The translations under genes and the position numbers were made by a program. DNA of 34,201 nt from contig JAFYQJ010000004.1 of the NCBI GenBank assembly GCA_017547145.1, positions 1 through 34,201 of the forward strand, written 5' to 3'. A model generated the notes under the pieces. The model ran no database searches. It had not been told where the DNA came from and was given only the letters and a program-made list of their open reading frames with translations. Shown piece after piece: positions 25,932-34,127 of this stretch. How positions within the stretch are numbered: the first letter of the stretch is position 1; every line of letters begins with the position of its first letter. This DNA is from Paludibacteraceae bacterium (GTDB lineage: Bacteria > Bacteroidota > Bacteroidia > Bacteroidales > Paludibacteraceae).

Positions 25932-27269
25932 TTATTCTTTAAATAAATTTCCGAAATCTTCAATTGAAATATTTTTGTTTTCAATTTTAACAGCTTCTTT
26001 GATAGCACCTAAAATTTTTTCTTCGAGAGCTTTTTCTAATAAGCGTTTTCTCGCATCTTCTTTTTTAAGTGTTTCTTTAGCATAATTTTCAAGAACATCA
26101 GCAGGAATATTCATCATGCCATATTGTGCGAATTGTGCTTTTGTGGCATTTTTTGCTTGCTCTACTACGTCGTTTTCGTCAATTTTAATTTCGTTTTCTT
26201 TTGCTATTTGGTCGCAAACAACTTGCCATTTCAATTCGTTAAGCATTGCTGGGAATTCTTTTTCTACAGTTTCCTCGCTCATATTTTTGTTTGTTGCCAA
26301 TACCCAACGTTTCAAGAATGCTTCAGGAAATACAACTTTGTCTAATTTTTTTGTTAATACTTCTTTGGCGTCTAATGCGAATTTGTATTCGCTATTGCTT
26401 TTTAACGATTCTTGAATGTTTTCCTTGATTTTTTCGCGGAATTCGTTTTCGTCTTTTACAGCATTTTCACCAAATACTTTGTCAAATAATGTTTGATCTA
26501 TTTCCGATTCTTTGTAACGAGTAATTTCGTTGATTGTGAATTCGAAATCAGCAGAAATGTTTTTTACATCTTCTTTTTTGATTTTTAGGAAAGCTGAAAT
26601 TTCTGCTTCGTTGTTTTCGTAAGCTTTAGCAGGTGAGAAAGTTATTTTATCTTCTTTTTTTGCACCAACGAAAAGGTTTGTTTGGTCTTTGTCTTTCATA
26701 TATGCAGGGCAAAGAACAGCATCTGCAACTTCAATAGTTCCGTTTACTTCTTTTACCGAGCCTTTAATCATATCTTTTTCTTCAGCAACTTCAGTTGATT
26801 CGTAGCTTCCAAAACGTCCTACGTATGATTTAACTTGGTTTTCAATCATTTCAGAAGAAACTTCGATATCGTAGTATGTGATTTTTGTTTTTTTGTCGAG
26901 AGTAACATTTACTTCAGGAGCAAGAGCAATATCAAAAACATATTCAAAAGTTTCGTCAGTGTCAAGATTCATCTCTTTTTGTTCTTCTTCGTTTGGCAAT
27001 GGTTCGCCAAGTATTTGAAGGTTGTTATCTTTGATGTATTGGTAAAGAGCATCAGAAATTTTTTGGTTGATGATATTTACTAATGCATATTTTCCATACA
27101 TTTTTTTTATCATTCCCATAGGAACCATACCCGGACGAAATCCTGGTACATTTGCTTTCTTTTTATAACTACGAAGTTCTTTTTCTAAATCTTCATTGCA
27201 ATCAGCTTTTGCAATTTGAACTGTAAGTTTTGCATTTACTGCATCAATGTCTGTTCTTAAAACGTTCAT
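25932..27269 (-). CDS. tig: Trigger factor, ribosome-associated chaperone and peptidyl-prolyl isomerase
   Basis: The 445-residue protein starts MNVLRTDIDAVNAKLTVQIAKADCNEDLEKELRSYKKKANVPGFRPGMVPMGMIKKMYGK, which contains the ribosome-docking signature GFRPGMVP (near 41-48). The middle (about 150-245) corresponds to a diverged PPIase domain and the rest is helical C-terminal domain, as in Bacteroidota trigger factors. It folds nascent chains at the tunnel exit. A -7 element (TATCTTTG, minus strand, 27314-27321) lies upstream and a strong terminator downstream, so it is probably monocistronic. Confidence 0.92.
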   Translation of the reverse strand: MNVLRTDIDAVNAKLTVQIAKADCNEDLEKELRSYKKKANVPGFRPGMVPMGMIKKMYGKYALVNIINQKISDALYQYIKDNNLQILGEPLPNEEEQKEMNLDTDETFEYVFDIALAPEVNVTLDKKTKITYYDIEVSSEMIENQVKSYVGRFGSYESTEVAEEKDMIKGSVKEVNGTIEVADAVLCPAYMKDKDQTNLFVGAKKEDKITFSPAKAYENNEAEISAFLKIKKEDVKNISADFEFTINEITRYKESEIDQTLFDKVFGENAVKDENEFREKIKENIQESLKSNSEYKFALDAKEVLTKKLDKVVFPEAFLKRWVLATNKNMSEETVEKEFPAMLNELKWQVVCDQIAKENEIKIDENDVVEQAKNATKAQFAQYGMMNIPADVLENYAKETLKKEDARKRLLEKALEEKILGAIKEAVKIENKNISIEDFGNLFKE

Positions 27270-27313
27270 TATTAAATGATTTAATGTTTTGTAAAAAATG
27301 TCTTATTCGTTTG

Positions 27314-27321
27314 CAAAGATA
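27314..27321 (-). promoter_or_regulatory. -7 promoter element of tig
   Basis: TATCTTTG on the minus strand matches TAnnTTTG, 44 bases before the tig ATG; no clear TTTG upstream. Confidence 0.5.
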
Positions 27322-27465
27322 GTGAATAAATTTAATCTTTAGTATAAATAAAAAGGTTTATTTTCTTTGCGTTGGAGTTTACTGAAATTACCATGTTAAA
27401 AGCTAAAAATACTATTCTTTAAGAATTAAAATAAACAATAATTACATTTTGAATAGTTATTCAAT

Positions 27466-27491
27466 CGGGGTTCAATTCCCTCAACAACTTC
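27466..27491 (+). other. Possible tRNA 3'-end remnant (T-arm plus acceptor strand)
   Basis: GGGG TTCAATT CCCT (27467-27481) has the form of a tRNA T-arm, followed by seven bases AACAACT and T, C, A, as an acceptor 3' strand would be. The preceding 50 bases hold no D-arm or anticodon arm and no matching 5' acceptor strand. It is a fragment or a chance likeness. Confidence 0.3.
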
Positions 27492-27501
27492 AAAATTTAA
27501 T

Positions 27502-27524
27502 AAAAAAAGCCCGAACGAGCGGGC
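27502..27524 (-). terminator. Intrinsic terminator of the structured RNA
   Basis: GCCCG (27509-27513) and CGGGC (27520-27524) form a 5-bp all-GC stem; on the minus strand seven T residues follow (27502-27508). Confidence 0.85.
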
Positions 27525-27681
27525 AGTGAGCAGGGCAATCCCTGTAACCAAAAACGAAGATACTATGATACTCGTATTTAGTGTCAAAGTTTGGATTATA
27601 ACCTTTCGTGTAGAGATACGTATAGGCAAATAATCTTAAACTTTCCCACGTCATAACGACGTGGCGTGGGTTTCGTTTTTG
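27502..27681 (-). ncRNA. Structured RNA of about 175 nt, possibly 6S-like
   Basis: On the minus strand the predicted transcript opens with CAAAAACGAA (27681-27672), which pairs with TTCGTTTTTG (27558-27549), closing a large domain. Inside are a hairpin CCACGTC/GACGTGG (27664-27646) and a long hairpin in which AAAGTTT and GATTAT (27644-27630) pair with ATAATC and AAACTTT (27599-27586). After the closing stem come CAGGG/CCCTG and the terminator GCCCG/CGGGC with seven T residues. A -7 box (TAGTTTTG) at 27688-27695 puts the start at about 27681. A closed bubble with a terminal hairpin, and the size, recall 6S RNA; a 6S-like family called Bacteroidales-1 exists, but membership is untested. Frames across it lack homology I recognise. 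Confidence 0.6.
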
Positions 27682-27687
27682 ATATTG

Positions 27688-27695
27688 CAAAACTA
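27688..27695 (-). promoter_or_regulatory. -7 promoter element of the structured RNA
   Basis: TAGTTTTG on the minus strand matches TAnnTTTG and lies 6 bases before the first base of the closing helix. No exact TTTG at 17-20 bases upstream. Confidence 0.55.
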
Positions 27696-27782
27696 ATTTA
27701 AAAAAAACAAAATGGCAACAATTTTTGCAATTATTTTCGTGGGATGAACCTTCGAAGGAGGATGGATAAGGATAAAACTTGG

Positions 27783-27812
27783 TTTGAAATTCCGACGAAA
27801 GATGTATTTTTG
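27783..27812 (+). promoter_or_regulatory. Promoter of the TPR protein-flippase pair
   Basis: TTTG (27783-27786), 18 bases, TATTTTTG (27805-27812): an exact consensus match, 26 bases before the TTG start. Confidence 0.8.
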
Positions 27813-27838
27813 TAGAAGTTTTATAAGAGAAGAAAGAT

Positions 27839-28549
27839 TTGAAACGAATATATTTATTTTTATTTTGTTTTTGTCCGTTTTGGTTGTCGGCACAATTGAA
27901 GCATGAACTGATGTTTCAAGCTTATTTGTCGGGCGATTTAACTTATTGGGGAGAGGTTCTTGCATCAACAGAAACTAAAGATATGCCATTAGATGTTTTG
28001 CGACAAGTAACTAATTACGAGTATGGTTATATTGCTTGGTGTATGGATAAAAAGAATACTAACGAGGCAAAAAAATATTTAGAGAATTTCGCTCAACATA
28101 TAGATAAGCTTGAGGCATTGGGCGAAAAGCAATCTACTATTTTGGTTTACCGTTCAGCATTCAATGCATATAGTTTGTTTTTTAATAAATGGAAAATGGC
28201 TACTTATGCTTCTAATGCTATTAATTACACCAACAAAGCAGTTGAGCAAGACGGAAATAATCCGTTGGCATTGAGTTTGAAAGGAAATGTAGAGTTTTTT
28301 ACCCCTAAAATGTTTGGCGGCTCAAAAAAAAGTGCTTTAGAGTATTACGAAAAAGCGATAACCGCATTCGAAAACCAAAAAGCAATAGAAAATAATTGGA
28401 ACTATATAGCAACAATGTTGTGTTATGCTCAAGCATTTGAAAAATTAGGCGAGACAGAAAAAGCGATAGCGGTTTGTCAAAAAATTTTGAAAATAGCACC
28501 GACGTTTGTGTATGTTCGTGATGTATATTATCCCCAATTACTAAAGTAA
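27839..28549 (+). CDS. Secreted TPR-containing protein, function unknown
   Basis: Starting at the TTG 27839 gives 236 residues with a good signal peptide MKRIYLFLFCFCPFWLSAQ; the next in-frame ATG (residue 25) would remove it, so the TTG is favoured. The promoter 26 bases upstream agrees. The mature protein is helical, with TPR-like units near 130-175 (AINYTNKAVEQDGNNPLALSLKG) and 195-232 (MLCYAQAFEKLGETEKAIAVCQKILKIAP). It is likely periplasmic and probably a scaffold. It precedes the flippase gene by 4 bases, so the two are an operon. No specific family is recognised. Confidence 0.78.
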   Translation: MKRIYLFLFCFCPFWLSAQLKHELMFQAYLSGDLTYWGEVLASTETKDMPLDVLRQVTNYEYGYIAWCMDKKNTNEAKKYLENFAQHIDKLEALGEKQSTILVYRSAFNAYSLFFNKWKMATYASNAINYTNKAVEQDGNNPLALSLKGNVEFFTPKMFGGSKKSALEYYEKAITAFENQKAIENNWNYIATMLCYAQAFEKLGETEKAIAVCQKILKIAPTFVYVRDVYYPQLLK

Positions 28550-28553
28550 AGCA

Positions 28554-29999
28554 ATGGCTGACAATTTGAGAAAAAAAACTTTTTACTCGCTTTTATGGAG
28601 TGGATTTGATAAGGTTGGAGTTCAGCTTGTTGCGTTTTTAGTGGGAGTTGTTACGGCACGATTGTTGTCTCCTCACGATTTTGGTTTAATGGGTGCATTA
28701 ACCATTTTTACAATATTGAGTAATACGTTGGTGGAGAGTGGTTTCACTGCGGCATTGGTACGCCGAAAAACAAATACTAATTCGGAATATGTAGCCACAT
28801 TTTATTTCAATATATTGTTGAGTTTAATAGTTTATGGTGTGTTGTTTGTTTCAGCTCCTTTTATAGCCGACTATTTTCGAATGCCTGAACTTTGCAAATT
28901 AGCTCGATTTTTGTTTTTAGCAATAATTATAAACTCTTTGGGGTTGGTTCAAAATGTAATATTGACCAAAGAATTGTCGTTTAAGCTGTTGACTAAAGTT
29001 AATTTAGTAGCAGTGGTTGTGTCGGGTATTTGTGCAGTTTTGTTGATTGTAGTTTTTGAAATGTCTTATTGGGCGTTGGCTTATCAGCAAATCATAATGG
29101 TTTCTTTAAAATCATTGCTATTGTGGTGGGGTAGCAAATGGAGAATAGATTGTCGTCCTGATTTTTCGGTTATCAAAGAACTTTTTTCGTTTAGTATATT
29201 TTTATTGCTCACAAGTGTAATAACAAACCTTGTAAGGCATATTTACAATATTATAATTGGACGTTTTTATACAATTCAAGACTTAGGGTATTATGCACAA
29301 GCTTATAAATATCAGCAAATACCTAGTGCTGTGATTTCTGCTACTTTGACCTCGGTGGCATATCCTGTACTTGCAAAGCTTAATGATGATACCAATCGTC
29401 AATTGATATATTTTAGAAAACTTGTTCGTTTGACAGCACTTTTTACTTTTCCTATAATGATAGGATTGATAGCTGTAGCAGAAAATTTTGTAGAGGTTAT
29501 CCTTTCTGAAAAATGGATGCCAATAGTTTCTTATTTCAAAATTTTGTTGTTAGTTGGTATATTTTATCCTTTTCATACGTTGGTGCTTAATATATTGACG
29601 GCTAAAGGTTTCCCTAAGTGGAATTTTGCGTTAGAAATGATACGCAATGGTTTGGTTGTTTGCTTGTTGTTGATTTGGCATGATAGTATTATGCAGATGT
29701 TGTATGGATTGCTTGTCGCTACAGTTCTTTCTACCGTTGTAGATATGATTTTGGTAGCACAAAAAACAGCTTATCGAATTTTTAGTCAGATGTGGGATGT
29801 GTTGCCGTATTTTGTAGTTTCTATTTTGATGTTTGTAGTTGTTAAGCTATTGGCAATGATACATATAAATCTTCATTGTTTGTTTATTGTACAAGTGGTG
29901 GGAGCGGTAGTGTTTTATTTCTCTGTACTGAAATTCGGAGGTTCTAAACTGCTGAATGATTCTTTAGATTTACTTAAAAATCAAAAAAGAACTCTGTAA
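28554..29999 (+). CDS. WzxC/TuaB-type polysaccharide flippase
   Basis: The 481-residue integral membrane protein has 14 or so hydrophobic segments and the family start LRKKTFYSLLWSGFDKVGVQLVAFLVGVVTARLLSPHDFGLMGALTIF, with the later GRFYTIQDLGYYAQAYKYQQIP segment typical of WzxC/TuaB relatives (Polysacc_synt_3). Such proteins flip lipid-linked glycans across the inner membrane. No glycan gene cluster surrounds it; the TPR protein is its only partner here. The stop codon lies in the loop of the following terminator. Confidence 0.88.
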   Translation: MADNLRKKTFYSLLWSGFDKVGVQLVAFLVGVVTARLLSPHDFGLMGALTIFTILSNTLVESGFTAALVRRKTNTNSEYVATFYFNILLSLIVYGVLFVSAPFIADYFRMPELCKLARFLFLAIIINSLGLVQNVILTKELSFKLLTKVNLVAVVVSGICAVLLIVVFEMSYWALAYQQIIMVSLKSLLLWWGSKWRIDCRPDFSVIKELFSFSIFLLLTSVITNLVRHIYNIIIGRFYTIQDLGYYAQAYKYQQIPSAVISATLTSVAYPVLAKLNDDTNRQLIYFRKLVRLTALFTFPIMIGLIAVAENFVEVILSEKWMPIVSYFKILLLVGIFYPFHTLVLNILTAKGFPKWNFALEMIRNGLVVCLLLIWHDSIMQMLYGLLVATVLSTVVDMILVAQKTAYRIFSQMWDVLPYFVVSILMFVVVKLLAMIHINLHCLFIVQVVGAVVFYFSVLKFGGSKLLNDSLDLLKNQKRTL

Positions 30000-30013
30000 A
30001 GAGTTCTTTTTTT
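29983..30013. terminator. Bidirectional terminator between the flippase and bactofilin genes
   Basis: AAGAACTC (29987-29994) and GAGTTCTT (30001-30008) form an 8-bp stem with A and T tracts on either side. The flippase stop codon (29997-29999) lies inside the loop. It would end both convergent transcripts. Confidence 0.85.
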
Positions 30014-30038
30014 CTATGTTGTATGATTGAAATTATAT

Positions 30039-30401
30039 TTATTTTTTCTCTGTTTGTTTAGGTATTTCCATATCGCAAGTTCCGCAGAAAATAGCTTTGG
30101 GTTCAATCATTAATGTTTTTGTTTTGATATCTCCTTTTACTTTTGCAGTAGATTTTAGCGAAAGCATTTCCGATACATTGATCGTACCTTCAGTAGTACC
30201 CATAATTTCTGCATTTGTGCAAGTTAAATTCCCGATAAGGTTTCCATTTGTGCCAATTACAACTTTGCCTTTACATAATATATTTCCTTCGAATGTGCCG
30301 TCGATACGAAAATCGCTATCTGATGAGAATTCGCCTTTAATCTTGCTTCCTGTAGCAAGCATATTATAAATGATACCAGAATTAATGTTTTTGTCTGCCA
30401 T
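30039..30401 (-). CDS. Bactofilin, polymer-forming cytoskeletal protein
   Basis: The 120-residue protein has the bactofilin core of short repeated beta-helix turns: GSKIKGEFSSDSDFRIDGTFEGNILCKGKVVIGTNGNLIGNLTCTNAEIMGTTEGTINVSEMLSLKSTAKVKGDIKT, with flexible ends as usual. Bactofilins self-assemble into filaments, often on the membrane, organising envelope synthesis. Length is typical. It is convergent with the flippase gene and shares a terminator with it. Confidence 0.93.
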   Translation of the reverse strand: MADKNINSGIIYNMLATGSKIKGEFSSDSDFRIDGTFEGNILCKGKVVIGTNGNLIGNLTCTNAEIMGTTEGTINVSEMLSLKSTAKVKGDIKTKTLMIEPKAIFCGTCDMEIPKQTEKK

Positions 30402-30489
30402 GAGAATACTATTTTTTTATTTTTCTACAAAGTAATGGAAAATAATAGAAAAAGCAAAATACAATTTTTAAATTCTTGATTTTTAGTAT

Positions 30490-30497
30490 TACATTTG
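30490..30497 (+). promoter_or_regulatory. -7 promoter element of tadA
   Basis: TACATTTG matches TAnnTTTG. The expected start at about 30503 leaves a 16-base leader before the ATG 30520 and almost none before the GTG 30505, so it supports the ATG. Confidence 0.5.
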
Positions 30498-30519
30498 TTT
30501 TATTGTGAATAATATAGAT

Positions 30520-30954
30520 ATGTTTAACGATGAATATTTTATGTCTCAAGCATTACTTGAGGCAACAAAAGCTTTCGAAAGGGGAGAAGTACCAGTTGGT
30601 GCTGTAGTTACATGTAAAAATAAAATTATAGCACGAGCACATAATTTGACCGAAACATTGATAGACGTAACGGCTCATGCCGAAATGCAAGCAATTACAG
30701 CTGCGGCTCATGCTTTAGGAGGAAAATATCTTTCGGATTGTACGTTGTACGTGACGGTAGAGCCTTGTGCTATGTGTGGGGCAGCACTTGGTTGGGCACA
30801 TATCGGGAAAATCGTGTATGGAACGAAAGACGAAAAGCGTGGCTATTCTTGTTTCTCTCCTTCAGTATTACACCCGAAAACTGAAGTAGTCTCGGGTGTA
30901 AAAGCAAAGGAATGTGCCGATTTAATGATTCGCTTTTTTAAAGCGAAACGATGA
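30520..30954 (+). CDS. tadA: tRNA-specific adenosine deaminase TadA
   Basis: From the ATG 30520 the product is 144 residues, starting MFNDEYFMSQALLEA; an in-frame GTG at 30505 would add five residues and is disfavoured by family length and by the promoter position. It has the zinc and catalytic motifs HAE (in VTAHAEMQ) and PCAMC of the CMP/dCMP deaminase fold. TadA turns the wobble A34 of tRNA-Arg(ACG) into inosine. Other deaminases of the superfamily share the motifs, but the GEVPVGAVV start and ending favour TadA. It converges on proS with a 4-base gap and no terminator between them. Confidence 0.9.
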   Translation: MFNDEYFMSQALLEATKAFERGEVPVGAVVTCKNKIIARAHNLTETLIDVTAHAEMQAITAAAHALGGKYLSDCTLYVTVEPCAMCGAALGWAHIGKIVYGTKDEKRGYSCFSPSVLHPKTEVVSGVKAKECADLMIRFFKAKR

Positions 30955-30958
30955 GCTG

Positions 30959-32437
30959 TTAGTAACTGCGTGCAAACAATACTCGTTGAGCCGATGGCTT
31001 GCCTGTAACCATACATTTGCCTGGAGTTTTGTCGCCATCCAAAGGAATACAACGAATTGTTGCTTTTGTTTCTTCCTTGATACGTTCTTCTGTTTCAGGC
31101 GTGCCATCCCAATGGCAAAGCAAGAATCCGCCTTTCTCTATTTCTACTTTAAATTCTTCGTATGTATCAACTTCGCGAGTCATACTTTGACGCAACGAAA
31201 GAGCCTTTTGATAGATGTTTTCTTGAATTTCATTCAACAAGTTTTGAATAAATTGCTCAATGCCGTCAAAAGTAACGGTTTGTTTTTCGAGCGTGTCACG
31301 ACGCATTACTTCTACGGTATTGTTTTCTAAATCGCGGCAACCGATAGCCAAACGCACAGGAACACCTTTTAATTCGTAGTCAGCAAATTTAAATCCGGGA
31401 CGTTTGTTATCGGCATTGTCGAATTTTACTGAAATTCCCATTTTTTTCAATTCGTTGATGATTGGATCAATTTTTTCGCTGATTTTTTGAAGTTGCTCTT
31501 CGTTTTTATAAATAGGAATAATAACCACTTGAATAGGAGCCAATGTTGGAGGAAGAACCAAACCATTGTCATCGCTATGCGTCATTATCAAAGCGCCCAT
31601 CAAACGAGTAGAAACTCCCCACGATGTTGCCCAAACATATTCTGTTTTGTTTTCTTTATTGATAAACTGAACATCAAATGCTTTTGCAAAATTTTGACCT
31701 AAGAAATGTGAAGTACCCGACTGAAGTGCCTTTCCATCTTGCATCATAGCTTCTATTGTATAAGTTTCCAAAGCTCCAGCAAAACGTTCGTTAGCCGATT
31801 TAATACCTTTTACTACAGGAACAGCCATATATTTTTCGGCAAAATCAGAATACACATTTAACATGCGAATTGCCTCTTCTTCGGCTTCTTGACGAGTTGC
31901 ATGAGCCGTATGACCTTCTTGCCAAAGAAATTCGGCAGTGCGGAGAAACAAACGTGTACGCATTTCCCAACGCATAACATTTGCCCATTGGTTGCAAAGA
32001 ATAGGCAAATCACGATACGAATGAATCCAATTCTTATATGTATTCCAAATAATTGTTTCCGATGTTGGACGGATAATAAGTTCCTCTTCCAAGCGTGCTT
32101 CAGGGTCAACCACAACACCTTTTCCATCGGGCGAATTTTTAAGACGATGGTGGGTTACCACTGCACACTCTTTGGCAAAACCTTCAACATGTTCGGCCTC
32201 ACGACTAAGAAATGATTTTGGAATTAAAAGCGGAAAATAAGCATTGACGTGACCTGTGGCTTTGAACATATCGTCGAGGTATCGTTGCATTTTTTCCCAA
32301 ATAGCATAACCATAAGGTTTAATCACCATACAGCCACGCACTGCTGACTGTTCTGCTAAATCGGCCTTAACAACCAATTCGTTGTACCATTGTGAGTAGT
32401 TTTCGCTACGTTTAGTTAAGTCTTTTAATTCTGCCAT
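30959..32437 (-). CDS. proS: Prolyl-tRNA synthetase, archaeal/eukaryotic-like short type
   Basis: The 492-residue protein has class II synthetase motifs: the motif 1 region [58 protein letters not shown], motif 2 [24 protein letters not shown], and the motif 3 region [14 protein letters not shown] and [25 protein letters not shown]. The INS editing domain of the standard bacterial enzyme is absent. The C-terminal extension ends with RVLFARSY, as in the archaeal-like type. A -7 element (TACCTTTG, 32466-32473) lies 28 bases upstream. Confidence 0.95.
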   Translation of the reverse strand: MAELKDLTKRSENYSQWYNELVVKADLAEQSAVRGCMVIKPYGYAIWEKMQRYLDDMFKATGHVNAYFPLLIPKSFLSREAEHVEGFAKECAVVTHHRLKNSPDGKGVVVDPEARLEEELIIRPTSETIIWNTYKNWIHSYRDLPILCNQWANVMRWEMRTRLFLRTAEFLWQEGHTAHATRQEAEEEAIRMLNVYSDFAEKYMAVPVVKGIKSANERFAGALETYTIEAMMQDGKALQSGTSHFLGQNFAKAFDVQFINKENKTEYVWATSWGVSTRLMGALIMTHSDDNGLVLPPTLAPIQVVIIPIYKNEEQLQKISEKIDPIINELKKMGISVKFDNADNKRPGFKFADYELKGVPVRLAIGCRDLENNTVEVMRRDTLEKQTVTFDGIEQFIQNLLNEIQENIYQKALSLRQSMTREVDTYEEFKVEIEKGGFLLCHWDGTPETEERIKEETKATIRCIPLDGDKTPGKCMVTGKPSAQRVLFARSY

Positions 32438-32465
32438 ATCTTTTCTGTTAATTTTTTTGAGTTTG

Positions 32466-32473
32466 CAAAGGTA
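32466..32473 (-). promoter_or_regulatory. -7 promoter element of proS
   Basis: TACCTTTG on the minus strand matches TAnnTTTG, 28 bases before the ATG. A TTTG at the usual upstream spacing is not seen. Confidence 0.55.
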
Positions 32474-32526
32474 GTTAAAAAAAAGTTTGAAAGCATTTTT
32501 TACATATTGCTTTTTAAGTCATCTTT

Positions 32527-34032
32527 TTAAATTGTAATTTTTATAATTTGCTCTCCTATACGGACGATGTAGATGCCCGATTTTAATGTTATTTGAAATG
32601 TTCCACGAGCTTTTTTGCTTGTAATAAGTTGTCCATTCGTTGTGAATATTTCTATGGGCATTTCTTTAACAAGCGAGAAATGTAGTGTATTGTTTTCTAT
32701 TTGAAATGGGAGTGAAACTTCTACTACGTCTAATGCTGATTCGCAATCTACAACGTTAATTGTGCAACTTGCTTCTATGTCGCTACCATCGGTAGTGCGT
32801 GCATAAACTATGGTAGTCCCTATGGCTAATGGTTTGATAATTCCATTACGAACAGTGGCGATAGATTCGTCCGATACCTCCCATGTTAAACGTTGGTCGG
32901 TGGTTGTTTTGGGTGTAAATGTGGCTTTTAATATAGCGGTGTCTTGGCATAATTTCAGTGTACGGCTTGTTGCGTTGAGTTGAATTGAAGTTGCTTTAGT
33001 TTGCTCGTTTTGTTTGATACGTTTATATAGAAAGGGCAGTTGTAGGGTTTTCGATGTGTAATTCGAAAATCGTGCATAACTTTCAGCAGGTGCATTATAC
33101 CTTATTGTACCACAATTTGCGTTGCAATTAGCTATCTCTGCTCCTTCGTAGGTAAGGGTGATGTCCCATGTTGTATTGGCCGAATCCCAAACCAAATGTT
33201 TCTCTTTTTTAGCTCCCAATTTCTGATTGTATTGGTTAGTAAAGGTCCATTTCCCTTCATCTTTCCCTAGGGTAAAATACATCAATTCGGGCTCGTATAC
33301 ATTCGATGTATTTGCCACGCCATAAACATCCATATATGGATTAGCCACAAGTGTATCGATGTCGCCTGCAGCATAGCCGTTGCGGTAGAGGATTACTACG
33401 TCGCCTGCTTCTATTGATGAGTTTTTTGTGAGCTTTGTGTACTGATATCCCATTGGGCTTGTAGTGGTTGCGTTTATCGGAGTATAGTCGATAGTGATGC
33501 GGTTGATGTACACGGAGCCTTCTTGTGTGCCACCTTTTATCAAAATTTCAATATCTTCTCTTGGCTTTATTTCGTGTTGGGTTGACATCGTTTTTGTAAT
33601 GTCTACATAAATACCTAAATCTTTCGACACCCATTCTCCATACCAATCTTCGTCGTTGAAATCGGTGGTAGGCATTTTGTAAAGCTCTATATCATTTGCT
33701 GTTATTGTTACAGACAAACTCCCTTTTGCATTGTTTGAGCACATGTTGAATGTGATGCTATTGATGATGCACCCTTGCCAACTATATAAGTAAAATGCTG
33801 CCGATTTGTTGCGAGGTATTTGGTTGTATCTGTTGCCTGTAGTAGCTCCGTATTCGTTGTAGAATTCTGCCGATGAGCCACTTGGAACTTTGCCGAACGA
33901 CTTTAATGTAAATCGGTCGGCATCTTTGTTATATTCTACAATTTCGAAACAAGCTTCTTCGGCCTTAATGGTTTGTACGAATATTATTGCTACGCAAAAT
34001 AAGAGGAGTTTTAGTAAAGAATCTCTTTTCAT
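32527..34032 (-). CDS. Secreted protein with a Big_2 Ig-like domain and a T9SS type A sorting domain
   Basis: The 501-residue protein has a signal peptide (about 1-24, ending IKA). Beta-rich regions fill about 25-340, without a family I recognise. An Ig-like Big_2 domain lies near 345-428 (SIQLNATSRTLKLCQDTAILKATFTPKTTTDQRLTWEVSDESIATVRNGIIKPLAIGTTIVYART). The last 65 residues, ending KSGIYIVRIGEQIIKITI, match the type A T9SS C-terminal domain (VxIfTtnGqli...GiYiVri). It is likely a secreted or surface-attached protein. A -7 element (TAACTTTG, 34052-34059) lies upstream. Confidence 0.85.
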   Translation of the reverse strand: MKRDSLLKLLLFCVAIIFVQTIKAEEACFEIVEYNKDADRFTLKSFGKVPSGSSAEFYNEYGATTGNRYNQIPRNKSAAFYLYSWQGCIINSITFNMCSNNAKGSLSVTITANDIELYKMPTTDFNDEDWYGEWVSKDLGIYVDITKTMSTQHEIKPREDIEILIKGGTQEGSVYINRITIDYTPINATTTSPMGYQYTKLTKNSSIEAGDVVILYRNGYAAGDIDTLVANPYMDVYGVANTSNVYEPELMYFTLGKDEGKWTFTNQYNQKLGAKKEKHLVWDSANTTWDITLTYEGAEIANCNANCGTIRYNAPAESYARFSNYTSKTLQLPFLYKRIKQNEQTKATSIQLNATSRTLKLCQDTAILKATFTPKTTTDQRLTWEVSDESIATVRNGIIKPLAIGTTIVYARTTDGSDIEASCTINVVDCESALDVVEVSLPFQIENNTLHFSLVKEMPIEIFTTNGQLITSKKARGTFQITLKSGIYIVRIGEQIIKITI

Positions 34033-34051
34033 ATCATCTTGTATTTTCCCC

Positions 34052-34059
34052 CAAAGTTA
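34052..34059 (-). promoter_or_regulatory. -7 promoter element of the secreted Ig-like protein gene
   Basis: TAACTTTG on the minus strand matches TAnnTTTG, 19 bases before the ATG. Confidence 0.45.
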
Positions 34060-34127
34060 CTACAAAATAAAAAATAACGACTAAAAGTATTTATCTTCAT
34101 TTATTTTTCTTTACATTTGTCCAAAGT

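Noticed and set aside
27466-27491. Complete tRNA gene
   Set aside because: Only a T-arm and 3' acceptor-like strand are present; D-arm, anticodon arm and 5' acceptor strand are missing.
27426-27968. Several minus-strand frames of 66-91 residues near the structured RNA
   Set aside because: They cross helices, a terminator, the tRNA-like fragment and the TPR promoter, and have no recognisable domain or conserved start.
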